A DNA stretch of 11,350 bases from Clostridia bacterium (GCA_017412025.1 JAFQOY010000221.1:1-11350); one strand, 5' to 3'; positions 1 to 8,990 are shown, numbered from the stretch's first letter. Numbers and translations: made by a program. The notes: generated by a model not told the origin, from the letters alone.

Positions 1-403
1 CTTCGCGCGCTGCTCCTCCATCGACAGCCTGAGAAGAAAGCAGTTTGTCAAGGGCGTCGTGCAGCTGGCGGACGAGGGCACCATCCAGACGTTCAAGCGT
101 CCCGGCATCGGCTTTGAGGAGATCATCGTCGGCGTCGTCGGCGTGCTTCAGTTCGAAGTACTCGAGCACCGTCTCAAGACCGAGTATAACGCCGAGATCC
201 GCCGTGAACAGCTGCCCTACCGCTATGTGCGCTGGGTGACGAAGACCCCGAAGCCGCTTGACCAGCTGAAGCTCTCCAGCTCCTGCTCGCTTGCGCAGGA
301 CAGCCACGACCGCGACGTCATCCTCTTTGAAAACGAGTGGTCCATCCGCTGGGCGCTTGAGCACAACGAGGGCCTTGAGCTCGCGGAGACGGCCTCCCGC
401 TGA
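1..403 (+). CDS. prfC: Peptide chain release factor 3 (RF3), C-terminal part only
   Basis: Only the last 133 codons are present (frame starts at base 2); the gene begins left of the window. RF3 is a cytosolic translational GTPase that removes RF1/RF2 from the ribosome after peptide release. The visible part matches the RF3 C-terminal domain. It contains LRRKQFVKGVVQLADEG, then GTIQTF, then the diagnostic IVGVVGVLQFEVLEHRLK-EYN stretch, followed by the RWV strand and the tail. These correspond to the 'LKGLVQLSEEGAVQVF' and '[22 protein letters not shown]' regions of E. coli RF3 as I remember them. The GTPase domain lies outside the window, so RF3 rather than EF-G or the TetM group is inferred from this C-terminal block. 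No terminator is visible before typA 56 nt downstream, so the two GTPase genes may be co-transcribed. Confidence 0.93.
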   Translation, partial: FARCSSIDSLRRKQFVKGVVQLADEGTIQTFKRPGIGFEEIIVGVVGVLQFEVLEHRLKTEYNAEIRREQLPYRYVRWVTKTPKPLDQLKLSSSCSLAQDSHDRDVILFENEWSIRWALEHNEGLELAETASR

Positions 404-459
404 GCCGTCAGACAGACGTCGCTTTCCCCATATGGTATGATAGAAAGAAGGTCTTTCAT

Positions 460-2301
<1,842 letters not shown>

Positions 2302-2327
2302 TCCGTTATATTTAAATCACATTCAGT

Positions 2328-2363
2328 GCCTGACCGCTTAACAATTGGCGGTCAGGCTTTTTT
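2328..2363 (+). terminator. Rho-independent terminator of typA
   Basis: A perfect 10-bp stem (GCCTGACCGC at 2328-2337 with GCGGTCAGGC at 2348-2357) has a 10-nt loop and is followed directly by six T. It begins 26 nt after the typA stop codon. Confidence 0.95.
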
Positions 2364-2683
2364 GCTGTATCCGGTTCTTTCCCGTTTCCGCGTCATTCCT
2401 GTTCGCTTCATATATCTGCAATATTTCCTGCAGTTTATCAGCCATCACTCACCGTTATTTCTTCACATTCCGTTCATATTCATTGTATTTTCACTTTTTA
2501 CAATATGTATACATACTGTTTTTTCCCTTTTTATCCCTCCGTTTTTGCAGCAAATCCGATTCATCTTCCAAATTGACCATTTTCTTTTCTCCCATTCCAT
2601 GGAATTATCCGGCTGTATTTCATCGATATTATACAGTTTCTCCCGTTATTATAACTCGTTTTCTTAATAAACATTGGCAGCAA
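2364..2683. other. AT-rich, pyrimidine-rich spacer without a convincing gene
   Basis: About 320 bp between the typA terminator and the micropeptide promoter. The base composition differs sharply from the GC-rich genes on both sides, and the + strand is strongly T/C-rich. Open frames exist on the + strand (up to 146 codons from 2345), but their translations are Phe/Ser/Ile/Leu-rich low-complexity strings with no good ribosome site, as expected of T-rich non-coding DNA. On the - strand there are only very short ORFs (2491-2580, 29 aa; 2338-2445, 35 aa). The first has a fair GGGAG site, but neither is recognisable. I see no repeat array, tRNA or riboswitch here. Confidence 0.6.
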
Positions 2684-2706
2684 TTGACAAACTTCGGCAA
2701 AGGGGG

Positions 2707-2735
2707 TTTACAACGTATTTGCGCTGTGCTAAGAT
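2707..2735 (+). promoter_or_regulatory. Sigma-70/SigA-type promoter of the micropeptide unit
   Basis: The -35 TTTACA (2707-2712) is separated by exactly 17 bp from the -10 TAAGAT (2730-2735), which is preceded by TGC (2727-2729), an extended -10. The start of transcription should be near 2742. A TTGACA at 2684-2689 has only a poor partner 17 bp downstream (TTTACA), so I take it as secondary. Confidence 0.75.
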
Positions 2736-2741
2736 ATCGCA

Positions 2742-2834
2742 TCAGCGAGCGGTCGCCCAACGGCGGGCGATCACGCCGACGCTGAACGCATGCGGCCGGA
2801 CGATATGCCGGCCAGGCAAGGAGGTAACAGACTT
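2742..2834 (+). promoter_or_regulatory. Structured 5' leader with two hairpins
   Basis: The predicted leader of about 93 nt holds two inverted repeats. The first pairs 2751-2758 with 2765-2772 (8 bp, one G-U, loop AACGGC). The second pairs GGCCGG (2794-2799) with CCGGCC (2808-2813) over an 8-nt loop. The second hairpin ends about 5 nt before the Shine-Dalgarno AAGGAGG (2818-2824), so it could affect ribosome access or RNA stability. Neither is followed by a T-tract, so they are not terminators. No known riboswitch class is recognised; regulation is inference. Confidence 0.45.
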
Positions 2835-2993
2835 ATGAGCAACAACTTCAAAAGAAATATCGATATGACATACAACCAGGCTTCCCGCGCAGAGATCCGC
2901 GCTACCACGGGCGAAACCCTGCTGATGACCGCGATGGTCTCCTTTGCGCCTGTCGCGCTGAGCGTCATGACAGCCCTTGGCGCCGCTCTGTAA
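2835..2993 (+). CDS. Small hypothetical protein, 52 aa, hydrophobic C-terminus
   Basis: Not recognised. ATG at 2835 follows a near-perfect Shine-Dalgarno AAGGAGGTAA (2818-2827), with 10 nt from GGAGG to the start. Upstream in-frame codons exist but have no such site. The peptide has a polar, basic N-terminal half (MSNNFKRNID..., with K6, R7, R18 and R22). From about residue 28 to the end at 52 it is almost entirely hydrophobic (TLLMTAMV...ALGAAL), long enough for one membrane helix with nothing after it. It is the first gene of a unit with its own promoter and a second micropeptide 36 nt downstream. Codon choice (GC-ending codons) resembles the neighbours, so it looks native rather than freshly acquired. 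Options include a small membrane protein, a peptide precursor or signal, or a type I-like toxin. I cannot choose between these from sequence alone. Confidence 0.6.
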   Translation: MSNNFKRNIDMTYNQASRAEIRATTGETLLMTAMVSFAPVALSVMTALGAAL

Positions 2994-3029
2994 CGATCGA
3001 TGTTTTCACCAGACAAGGAGGTATATTAT

Positions 3030-3125
3030 ATGAAGAAGAATTCCGTTTTCGGTTTCACCGCGCGCGTGCTTTGCAATGTCAGCGAAGCGCTGTATATGAG
3101 CAAGGAATTCCGCCGCACCTTCTAA
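3030..3125 (+). CDS. Small hypothetical basic peptide, 31 aa
   Basis: Not recognised. ATG at 3030 lies behind AAGGAGGTA (3015-3023), a second near-perfect Shine-Dalgarno site at good spacing. It is short, but the ribosome site, the position downstream of another micropeptide and the following terminator all argue for translation. The peptide starts MKKNSVFGFTARVLCNVSEA and ends in a basic KEFRRTF tail, with net charge about +4 and a single Cys at position 15. No signal peptide, double-glycine leader or membrane span is evident. The terminator hairpin begins 18 nt after the stop. It could be a partner of the 52-aa peptide, a secreted signal, or a regulator of it. It does not look like AgrD, and no AgrB, protease, transporter or modifying enzyme is encoded beside it on this strand. 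Confidence 0.55.
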   Translation: MKKNSVFGFTARVLCNVSEALYMSKEFRRTF

Positions 3126-3142
3126 AATAACGGCGGCAGCAA

Positions 3143-3207
3143 AAAAGGAGAGCACTCGGGCGCAATGTCATTCAGATCATGGCATTGCCCTCGGGCGCTC
3201 TCCTTTT
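3143..3207. terminator. Very long bidirectional terminator hairpin
   Basis: The arms 3143-3171 and 3179-3207 pair over about 29 positions. There are 11 perfect outer pairs (AAAAGGAGAGC with GCTCTCCTTTT), then an inner part with two mismatches and three G-U pairs on the + transcript, closed by a 7-nt loop. The + strand reads into TTTTATTTT, ending the micropeptide unit. The - strand reads into TTTTTT (complement of 3141-3146) and ends the MATE operon, whose stop is at 3241. The stem is about three times longer than the other terminators in the window. Confidence 0.85.
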
Positions 3208-3240
3208 ATTTTGCAGCGTTTTACCTGTCATGCGTTTGCT

Positions 3241-4572
3241 TTATTCCATTCGTCCGGCGACCGCTCTATAGCGCGCATACGCGTAGACCAGCATCAGGCA
3301 CCAGCCCGCCGCGCACGCCCAGGCAGCGCCCGTGAGGCCGATTCTGGGCACGAGCAGCCATACGATCAGCGTACGGACGGAAATCTGGATGAACGTGCCG
3401 GCGAGCGTCGTCTTCATCTCTCCCATGCCGCGGAAGAAGCCCTGTATGCCGTTGGTCATGCCGGGCAGGATGTAGAAAAACGCCATCCACGTCAGATACG
3501 ATACGCCCATCTCCACCATCTGCGCGCTGTCCTGCGCGGCAAACAGATGCATAACCGGACGCTTGACCAGCTGCACCAGAACCAGAATGAACACGCCGTA
3601 CGCCCCCTCCAGCAGCATGCCGCGCCTCAGGGTCTCCCGGACGCGGTCATGTTTCCCCGCTCCGCGGTTCTGCGCGATGCAGGTCATCATGCCGGAGGAG
3701 ATGCTCTGCTCGGGGATGCACGCAAAGTCGTCGATGCGGTTGACCGCATTGAATGCTGCGATCATCGCAATGCCCTGCGCGTTGATCACGCTCTGGATAA
3801 GCACCTTGCCAATCGGCTGGCAGGCCTGCTGCAGCGCGGTGATCGATCCGCTTTGAAGCGTCTGCGCAAGCAGCTCCCGGTCCACGCGCAGATCATCCCG
3901 CCTCAGGCGAAGCACCGGAACCCTGCGCTGCATATGCACAAAGCACAGCGCCGCGCTGACGGCCTGCGCAATCACCGTAGCCAGGCCCGCGCCAGCAGCG
4001 CCCCATTTAAGCCCGGCGACAAACACCACGTCCATGCAGCCGTTCATGACGGAGGAAAGCGCCAGATAGACGACCGGCGTGCGCGAATCGCCGACGCTGC
4101 GAAGGGACGCCGAGAGAATATTATACTGAAAGGTGAAGAGGAATCCAACGAAGATGATGCGCAGATAGACGCAGGCCGTCGGCAGAATTTCATCAGGCAC
4201 ATTCAGCAGGCGCAGGATGACGGGCGAAAGCGCCAGCCCCAGCGCGAATACGGCAAGCGACGCCGCCGCGCCGAAGAGAATCGTCGTCGCCACCTCGCGG
4301 CGCAGCTTCTCCTCATCCCCCGCGCCGAAGAAGCGGCTCATCAGCACCGACGCGCCGATGGAAATGCCCGATACGCCGAGGATGACGATGGTCATCACCG
4401 GATTGGCCGCGCTGACGGCAGCCAGCGCATGCTCGCCGGCAAACTTGCCGATGATGATGGAATCCACGGCATTGTACGTCAGCTGAAAGAAATTGCCGAA
4501 GATCAGCGGCAGCGCATAGGCGAGCAGATGCCGCGCAATCGATCCTTCCGTCATTTTTCTGGTCTTTGCCAT
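3241..4572 (-). CDS. MATE family multidrug/toxin efflux transporter
   Basis: 443 aa, normal for MATE proteins (about 440-460), which are 12-helix inner-membrane antiporters that export drugs, metabolites or toxins using a Na+ or H+ gradient. The N-terminus carries the family pattern: a polar, basic start, then LPLIFGNFFQLTYNAVDSI (residues 21-39), IIGKFAGEHALAAVSAANP (40-58), then GVSGISIGASVLMSRFFGAG (66-85). Repeated hydrophobic segments run to the C-terminus. The Clostridia/Bacillota MepA-like branch is likely; the substrate cannot be told. Start: ATG at 4572 has GGAGG 9 nt upstream, inside the end of the preceding gene, and lies 1 nt after that gene's stop; a longer frame to 4635 would overlap it. 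It is the last gene of the recQ operon and ends at the 3143-3207 terminator. Confidence 0.93.
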   Translation of the reverse strand: MAKTRKMTEGSIARHLLAYALPLIFGNFFQLTYNAVDSIIIGKFAGEHALAAVSAANPVMTIVILGVSGISIGASVLMSRFFGAGDEEKLRREVATTILFGAAASLAVFALGLALSPVILRLLNVPDEILPTACVYLRIIFVGFLFTFQYNILSASLRSVGDSRTPVVYLALSSVMNGCMDVVFVAGLKWGAAGAGLATVIAQAVSAALCFVHMQRRVPVLRLRRDDLRVDRELLAQTLQSGSITALQQACQPIGKVLIQSVINAQGIAMIAAFNAVNRIDDFACIPEQSISSGMMTCIAQNRGAGKHDRVRETLRRGMLLEGAYGVFILVLVQLVKRPVMHLFAAQDSAQMVEMGVSYLTWMAFFYILPGMTNGIQGFFRGMGEMKTTLAGTFIQISVRTLIVWLLVPRIGLTGAAWACAAGWCLMLVYAYARYRAVAGRME

Positions 4573-4573
4573 G

Positions 4574-5650
4574 TCAGATCGCCTCCACGCCCAGCTCGTG
4601 CGCGATGACGCGCAGCTCGCCGAGCGTCTTTTCATCCACAGGAACGCCCTCTTTGAGGCGCTTCTCCTGCGCAGAAAACGCCTTTTCGCCCGGCGTATAG
4701 ATGCGCGCGCAGCCGGGGGCCTTTTCGCTTTCTCTGAGCGTCTGCAGATAATCGCTCATGCGCGCGCGGATTTCCTGCGGATCGCCGAACATCGCCGGAT
4801 CAAACGCCATGAAGAAGTGGCAGGTGTGATCCCCGTGCGCGCCCTGCATCTGCGGAGAAACCATTCCCTGCGCCAGCACGCCCGTGAGCGCCTCCACCAT
4901 GATCGCAAGGCCGTAGCCCTTATGTCCGCCCGTCGTCTCGCCCGCGCCGCCCAGCGGCAGTATGCCGCCCTTTTCGCCGGCAAGAATGCTCCTGTTCATC
5001 TTCGCCGCATCGCTGCAGGACGCTCCCCGCCCGTCGATCGTCCATCCATCCGGCATCGGCGTTTCCCGCTTGTCATATACCTCCACCTTGCCGAGCGTGA
5101 CCACGGTGGTCGACGCGTCAAACCAGAAGGGATATGGCTGCGCAGGCATGCAGAACGCAATCGGGTTGGTGCCCAGCATCATTTCAACGCCGAACGTCGG
5201 CACCATGATCGGTCCCGTGTTCGTCATCGCCATAGCGCACAGCCCTTCCCGCTCCGCCATCAGCGTATAATATCCCGCGATGCCGAAGTGAGAGGAATTG
5301 CGCACGCAGACCATGCCCACGCCCGTCCTCTTCGCCTTCTCAATCGCCAGACGCATCGCGCGCACGCCGGACAGCTGCCCCATGGCGAAATGCGCGTCGT
5401 AAAGCGCGGAGACCGGCGTTTCGCGGACAATCTCCGGCATTGCCCCGACGTTTACGCTGCCGGATGCGATATTCCGGTGATAATACATCATCCTCTGCGC
5501 GCCATGGCTCTCAATGCCAAAGAGATCGGCCTGAAGGAGCACGTCGGCAATCGTCCGTGCGTCCGGCGCGCTGAAGCCCTCTTTCTCCAATACGCGCTCC
5601 ATGAAGCCGCGCAGGCGCGCCGCGTCCACGCGGATATCGGTTTCAGCCAT
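4574..5650 (-). CDS. Malate/L-lactate/ureidoglycolate-type dehydrogenase (LDH2 family)
   Basis: 358 aa, typical of this NAD(P)H-dependent oxidoreductase family (Ldh_2; AllD, YiaK, ComC/MdcC relatives), which interconverts 2-oxoacids and 2-hydroxyacids with a non-Rossmann fold. Visible motifs: DLFGIESHG at 42-50, with the conserved His49 and Arg53 region; GMVCVRNSSHFGIAGYY (112-128, His121); TNTGP (143-147); LGTNPIAF (159-166); and the Gly-rich GGHKGYGLA (241-249). All key features look intact. The substrate is not predictable. Two adjacent ATG codons exist at 5653 and 5650. AGGAGG ends 2 nt before the first and 5 nt before the second, so I choose 5650, which shares one base with the upstream stop (TGATG), suggesting translational coupling. 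Downstream MATE starts 1 nt after its stop. A link between oxoacid reduction and export is possible but unproven. Confidence 0.9.
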   Translation of the reverse strand: MAETDIRVDAARLRGFMERVLEKEGFSAPDARTIADVLLQADLFGIESHGAQRMMYYHRNIASGSVNVGAMPEIVRETPVSALYDAHFAMGQLSGVRAMRLAIEKAKRTGVGMVCVRNSSHFGIAGYYTLMAEREGLCAMAMTNTGPIMVPTFGVEMMLGTNPIAFCMPAQPYPFWFDASTTVVTLGKVEVYDKRETPMPDGWTIDGRGASCSDAAKMNRSILAGEKGGILPLGGAGETTGGHKGYGLAIMVEALTGVLAQGMVSPQMQGAHGDHTCHFFMAFDPAMFGDPQEIRARMSDYLQTLRESEKAPGCARIYTPGEKAFSAQEKRLKEGVPVDEKTLGELRVIAHELGVEAI

Positions 5651-7119
5651 CATTTCCTCCTGTACAGGTGCAGCAGCTTGTTGATCCGGTTCTGATCGTC
5701 ATAGCCTGCGTCCGTTGCAATCCATTGATAGCGGTCAAACCGGTCGGGCAGCTCCTCCCAGGAGACAAGCACATAATCCGGCCTGCCTTCCTCCAGATAC
5801 CGGTCAAGCTCGCTGAGCATTTCGTCATATCCCACATTCAGTCGGACAAAGTATTTATCCTGCGGCAGCGTGCCGGCAGCCAGATACAGCCCGTCGTCCA
5901 GATGGCTGTACTGCAGGAGCGTCGCGCCGGGATGGACATAGGCGGCCAGCCTCGTCTGCGCCAATTCCGCCCGCGGAACGCCGCGCAGCGGCCTGTTCGG
6001 GCTGAGCAGCAGCGCCGCCAGCAGCGCAAGCGCGCAGGCACAGGGGGCGAGCATCCGTCTGCATCTCGCGCCCATCGCGCGCATCCGCGCCGCGGCAGAA
6101 AGCAGGCCGTACATTCCCGCAAACACGAACACGCCGAGCGCCAGCGGATAATACGCAAACACGCGCCCAGGCAGAAACACCGCGCAGCCGGCTCCGACGG
6201 CCATGCACAGCACCGTCAGGCGAAGCCTGAGCGGCTCTCCGCTGTCCGTCATCAGCGCCAGCAGCCCAACAACGCCGACGGCAGCCGCCGGAAGATTATC
6301 CCGGACGGCCCGGGCGATCTCGCGCAGGACGTCCCCAAAGGCTCTCGCTTCCCCCTGATAGAGGAAGATGTTGTTGTGCACATAGGCGGTATAGCAGTCG
6401 CTCAGCGCGCCGTGGACGGCAAAATACAGGCACCACAGCCCCACAGGCAGCAGCATGCCCAGGAGGAACGCCGCCGCGCTTTGAGCCGCGCGCCTCAGGC
6501 CGCCGGCACGCAGCGCTGCCACGCCCTCTGCGATGCAGAGCCCCACAAACAGCCCCAGCACCGTGAACTTGATCGTCGCCACGACGCCGGCAAGCAGCCC
6601 GCAGGCAAAGAGCCTCCCCGGGCGCATCGGCCCTTCTCTGCCGCCGTATTCATCCATCGCCATGCACAGCGCGCCCATCAGATACGGCAGGCAGAATTCC
6701 TCTGCGCTGTCGCCCATCATGAACGCGCCCCCGCAGAGCACAAGCGAAGCAGCCAGCGCCGCCAGCGCGGGCGCAGAAAAGCCCGCACAGCGCCTTTCAA
6801 ACAGCCTGCAGGCCATAACCAGCACGGCGGCGAGCGAAAGTACCTCCAGGATAAACACGCCGAAGAAGCTGCTGTCCGAGATCCATGCCGCAAACAGATG
6901 AATCAGATAGAGCGTCGGCCCCTTCTGCTCGTAGATATCGCGGTAGAGCACCGCGCCTTCCTTCATCGCGCGGCCGACGGTCAGCAGGCAGTTGGCGTCC
7001 GGCCAGATATTGGTCGGATACAGCGGAGAAGACTGGCTGCACAAAAGCAGCAAGGCAAACGCCGCGGCAAGGCAAACCGCCAGCATCGTCAGATGCCTGA
7101 TTGCACCGCTTTTTTCCAC
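5650..7119 (-). CDS. Multi-pass membrane protein, probable GT-C-type glycosyltransferase
   Basis: 489 aa from the preferred start. The N-terminal helix (about residues 8-27) is followed by an outer loop with WPDAN (Asp41) and then YRDIYEQKGPTLYLIH (59-74). This layout resembles GT-C transferases of the GT39/PMT-ArnT kind, which use lipid-linked sugars and carry an essential acidic residue in the first loop. Many Ala/Leu-rich helices fill the middle, and about 110 soluble residues form the C-terminus, ending in HLYRRK. The exact sugar, acceptor and even enzymatic activity are unknown. Start: GTG at 7119 has AGGAGG 7 nt upstream (7127-7132). The ATG at 7161 overlaps the recQ stop (ATGA) but has its GAGG only 1 nt away, and would add a polar 14-residue extension. 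The gene follows recQ by 38 nt and runs into the dehydrogenase gene. Confidence 0.7.
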   Translation of the reverse strand: MEKSGAIRHLTMLAVCLAAAFALLLLCSQSSPLYPTNIWPDANCLLTVGRAMKEGAVLYRDIYEQKGPTLYLIHLFAAWISDSSFFGVFILEVLSLAAVLVMACRLFERRCAGFSAPALAALAASLVLCGGAFMMGDSAEEFCLPYLMGALCMAMDEYGGREGPMRPGRLFACGLLAGVVATIKFTVLGLFVGLCIAEGVAALRAGGLRRAAQSAAAFLLGMLLPVGLWCLYFAVHGALSDCYTAYVHNNIFLYQGEARAFGDVLREIARAVRDNLPAAAVGVVGLLALMTDSGEPLRLRLTVLCMAVGAGCAVFLPGRVFAYYPLALGVFVFAGMYGLLSAAARMRAMGARCRRMLAPCACALALLAALLLSPNRPLRGVPRAELAQTRLAAYVHPGATLLQYSHLDDGLYLAAGTLPQDKYFVRLNVGYDEMLSELDRYLEEGRPDYVLVSWEELPDRFDRYQWIATDAGYDDQNRINKLLHLYRRK

Positions 7120-7157
7120 AATGCATCCTCCTCTGTTGATAACCCGATCAATCCGGT

Positions 7158-8990
7158 TCATTCCTCTTCATACTGCGCGATCACGCGCAGGAACGCATCG
7201 CCGTAGCGCTCCAGCTTTCCTTCGCCCACGCCGTCAACGCGCAGCATCTCGCGCCGCGTATGCGGACGCTTGACCGCCATATCGCGCAGCGTCGCATTGG
7301 TAAAGATGATGAACGGCGGCACATGCTGCTCCTCCGCAATCCGCCGCCGCTGCGCAGACAGGCGCGCAAGCAGCGCCTTATCCACAGACGGCTTAAGCCC
7401 GACGCGCCGCACAGGCGCATCGACCGCCGTCAGGGTCATGCGGATCGGCTCGTCGCCCAATAGCGCCTCTCTGGCGCGCGGCCCGGCTTTGAGCAGCGGA
7501 TAATCGCCGCCCGTAGTCATCAGCACATCGTCGACGATCAATTCGTCGATCATCATGCGGATATTCTCCTCGCCCTCTGCCGCAAGCGCGCCGAAGGACG
7601 AGAGCTTGTCCAGCTGGCGCTTTCGGATGTTTTCATCCCGCCTGCCCGCCAGCACGCGCGCCGCCGTCGCCTTGCCGTATCTGCCCTGCATGGCCAGCAC
7701 GCAGGCGACAATTTTACCCGCCTCGCGCGTCACATCCCTCTCCTGCTGCGCCCGCATGCAGCTCGAGCAATTGCCGCAGCGCGCCTGCGCCGGTTTCTCG
7801 CCGAAGTAGGAGAGAATCCTGGCGCGCAGGCATCCGCCCGTCGTCGCATAAAAGGTCATCTGCCGCAGGCGCTCCCTCGCGCGCTCGTGAACGACCTTGC
7901 GCGTCTGCTCGTCAAGCTGGCTTTCCTCCAGCGAATGCTCGATGAGAAATTCATTGAGCTTGACGTCCTGCCCGTGATAGAGCAGGCAGCAGACGGCGTC
8001 CTCGCCGTCGCGCCCCGCGCGCCCGGCCTCCTGATAATAGCTTTCCAGATCCTTGGGCATGTTGTAATGCACGACAAAGGACACGTTCGACTTGTCGATG
8101 CCCATGCCGAACGCGTTCGTCGCCACAATGACCGGCGCAGCGTCGGACACGAAATCCTCCTGCGCAATCCGGCGTTCCTCATCGCCCATGCCCGCATGAT
8201 AGCCCACCGCGTCGATCCCGCGATTGCGCAGCATCCGCGTAACTTCCTTCACGCCTTTGCGCGTGCCGCAGTAGACGACGCCGCTCTGCCCGCGATGCTC
8301 CTCAAGGAAGCGCAGCAGGCTCAGATCCCTGTCCCCCGTGCGCCGCACCTCAAAATACAGGTTCGGCCGGTCAAAGCCGGTCGTGATTCCATACGGATTC
8401 TCCAGGCGGAGCAGGCGCATGATATCGCGGCGCACATCGTCTGTGGCCGTCGCAGTGAATGCGCTTAACCGCGGACGGGACGGAAGCTCGCGGATAAACG
8501 GCTCGATATTCAGATAACCCGGTCTGAAATCCTGCCCCCACTGGCTGACGCAGTGCGCCTCGTCGACAACCACCTGCGCAATCGGCGCGCTGCGCGCAAA
8601 GGAGAGAAAGGAATCCGTCAGCAGGCGTTCAGGCGCGACGTAGATGATTTTGTATACGCCGCGCGACGCATTGTCAAGCGCCAGAAAATACTGGCGCTGC
8701 GTCAGCGAGGAATTGAGATATGCAGCGCGCACGCCGTTTTGCAGCAGGCTGCTGACCTGATCGCGCATGAGCGAAATCAGAGGAGAGACGACCAGCGTAA
8801 CCCCCGGCAGGACAAGCGCAGGGATCTGATAGCAGAGCGACTTGCCCGCGCCGGTGGGCATGACGGCCATCACGTCGCGTCCGGAGAGAATCGCGGAGAC
8901 GACCTCCGCCTGACCGGGACGGAAAGCGTCATAGCCAAACACATCCGCAAGCGTCTTCTTCGCCGCCTGCATGGGTGCGATATCCGCCAT
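7158..8990 (-). CDS. recQ: ATP-dependent 3'-5' DNA helicase RecQ
   Basis: 610 aa, as usual for bacterial RecQ, which unwinds DNA in recombination repair and fork restart. All superfamily 2 motifs are present: motif 0 FGYDAFRPGQ (18-27), Walker A MPTGAGKS (44-51), DEAH (143-146) with the aromatic-rich loop HCVSQWGQDFRP (146-157), SAFTATAT (176-183) and motif VI QEAGRAGRDG (320-329). The zinc site is complete (Cys387, Cys405, Cys408, Cys411), followed by a winged-helix (RQC) region at about 415-515 and a C-terminal HRDC domain at about 538-606. Start: ATG at 8990 lies 8 nt after AGGAGG. It is the first gene of the operon, behind its own promoter, and is followed by the GT-C-like gene. Nothing appears broken. 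Confidence 0.97.
   Translation of the reverse strand: MADIAPMQAAKKTLADVFGYDAFRPGQAEVVSAILSGRDVMAVMPTGAGKSLCYQIPALVLPGVTLVVSPLISLMRDQVSSLLQNGVRAAYLNSSLTQRQYFLALDNASRGVYKIIYVAPERLLTDSFLSFARSAPIAQVVVDEAHCVSQWGQDFRPGYLNIEPFIRELPSRPRLSAFTATATDDVRRDIMRLLRLENPYGITTGFDRPNLYFEVRRTGDRDLSLLRFLEEHRGQSGVVYCGTRKGVKEVTRMLRNRGIDAVGYHAGMGDEERRIAQEDFVSDAAPVIVATNAFGMGIDKSNVSFVVHYNMPKDLESYYQEAGRAGRDGEDAVCCLLYHGQDVKLNEFLIEHSLEESQLDEQTRKVVHERARERLRQMTFYATTGGCLRARILSYFGEKPAQARCGNCSSCMRAQQERDVTREAGKIVACVLAMQGRYGKATAARVLAGRRDENIRKRQLDKLSSFGALAAEGEENIRMMIDELIVDDVLMTTGGDYPLLKAGPRAREALLGDEPIRMTLTAVDAPVRRVGLKPSVDKALLARLSAQRRRIAEEQHVPPFIIFTNATLRDMAVKRPHTRREMLRVDGVGEGKLERYGDAFLRVIAQYEEE

Noticed and set aside
433..441. Extended -10-like TGG-TATGAT before typA
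   Set aside because: No credible -35 element 16-18 bp upstream, and the implied start would cut into the Shine-Dalgarno region. A minor internal promoter cannot be excluded.
2338..2580. Minus-strand micro-ORFs (2491-2580, 29 aa; 2338-2445, 35 aa)
   Set aside because: The first has a fair GGGAG site and the second a weak one, but they are short, unrecognised, have no clear promoter, and the second ends in the typA terminator loop. Kept only as part of the AT-rich island discussion.
2326..2785. T-rich + strand ORFs of 113 and 146 codons
   Set aside because: They start inside or beside the typA terminator, lack ribosome sites and are Phe/Ser/Ile-rich low-complexity translations of T-rich DNA. 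The longer one runs through the micropeptide promoter.
3211..4608. 465-codon open frame on the + strand across the MATE gene
   Set aside because: Its translation is an Arg/His/Ala-rich string with no domain, typical of a GC-rich antisense shadow; the MATE family signature is on the - strand.
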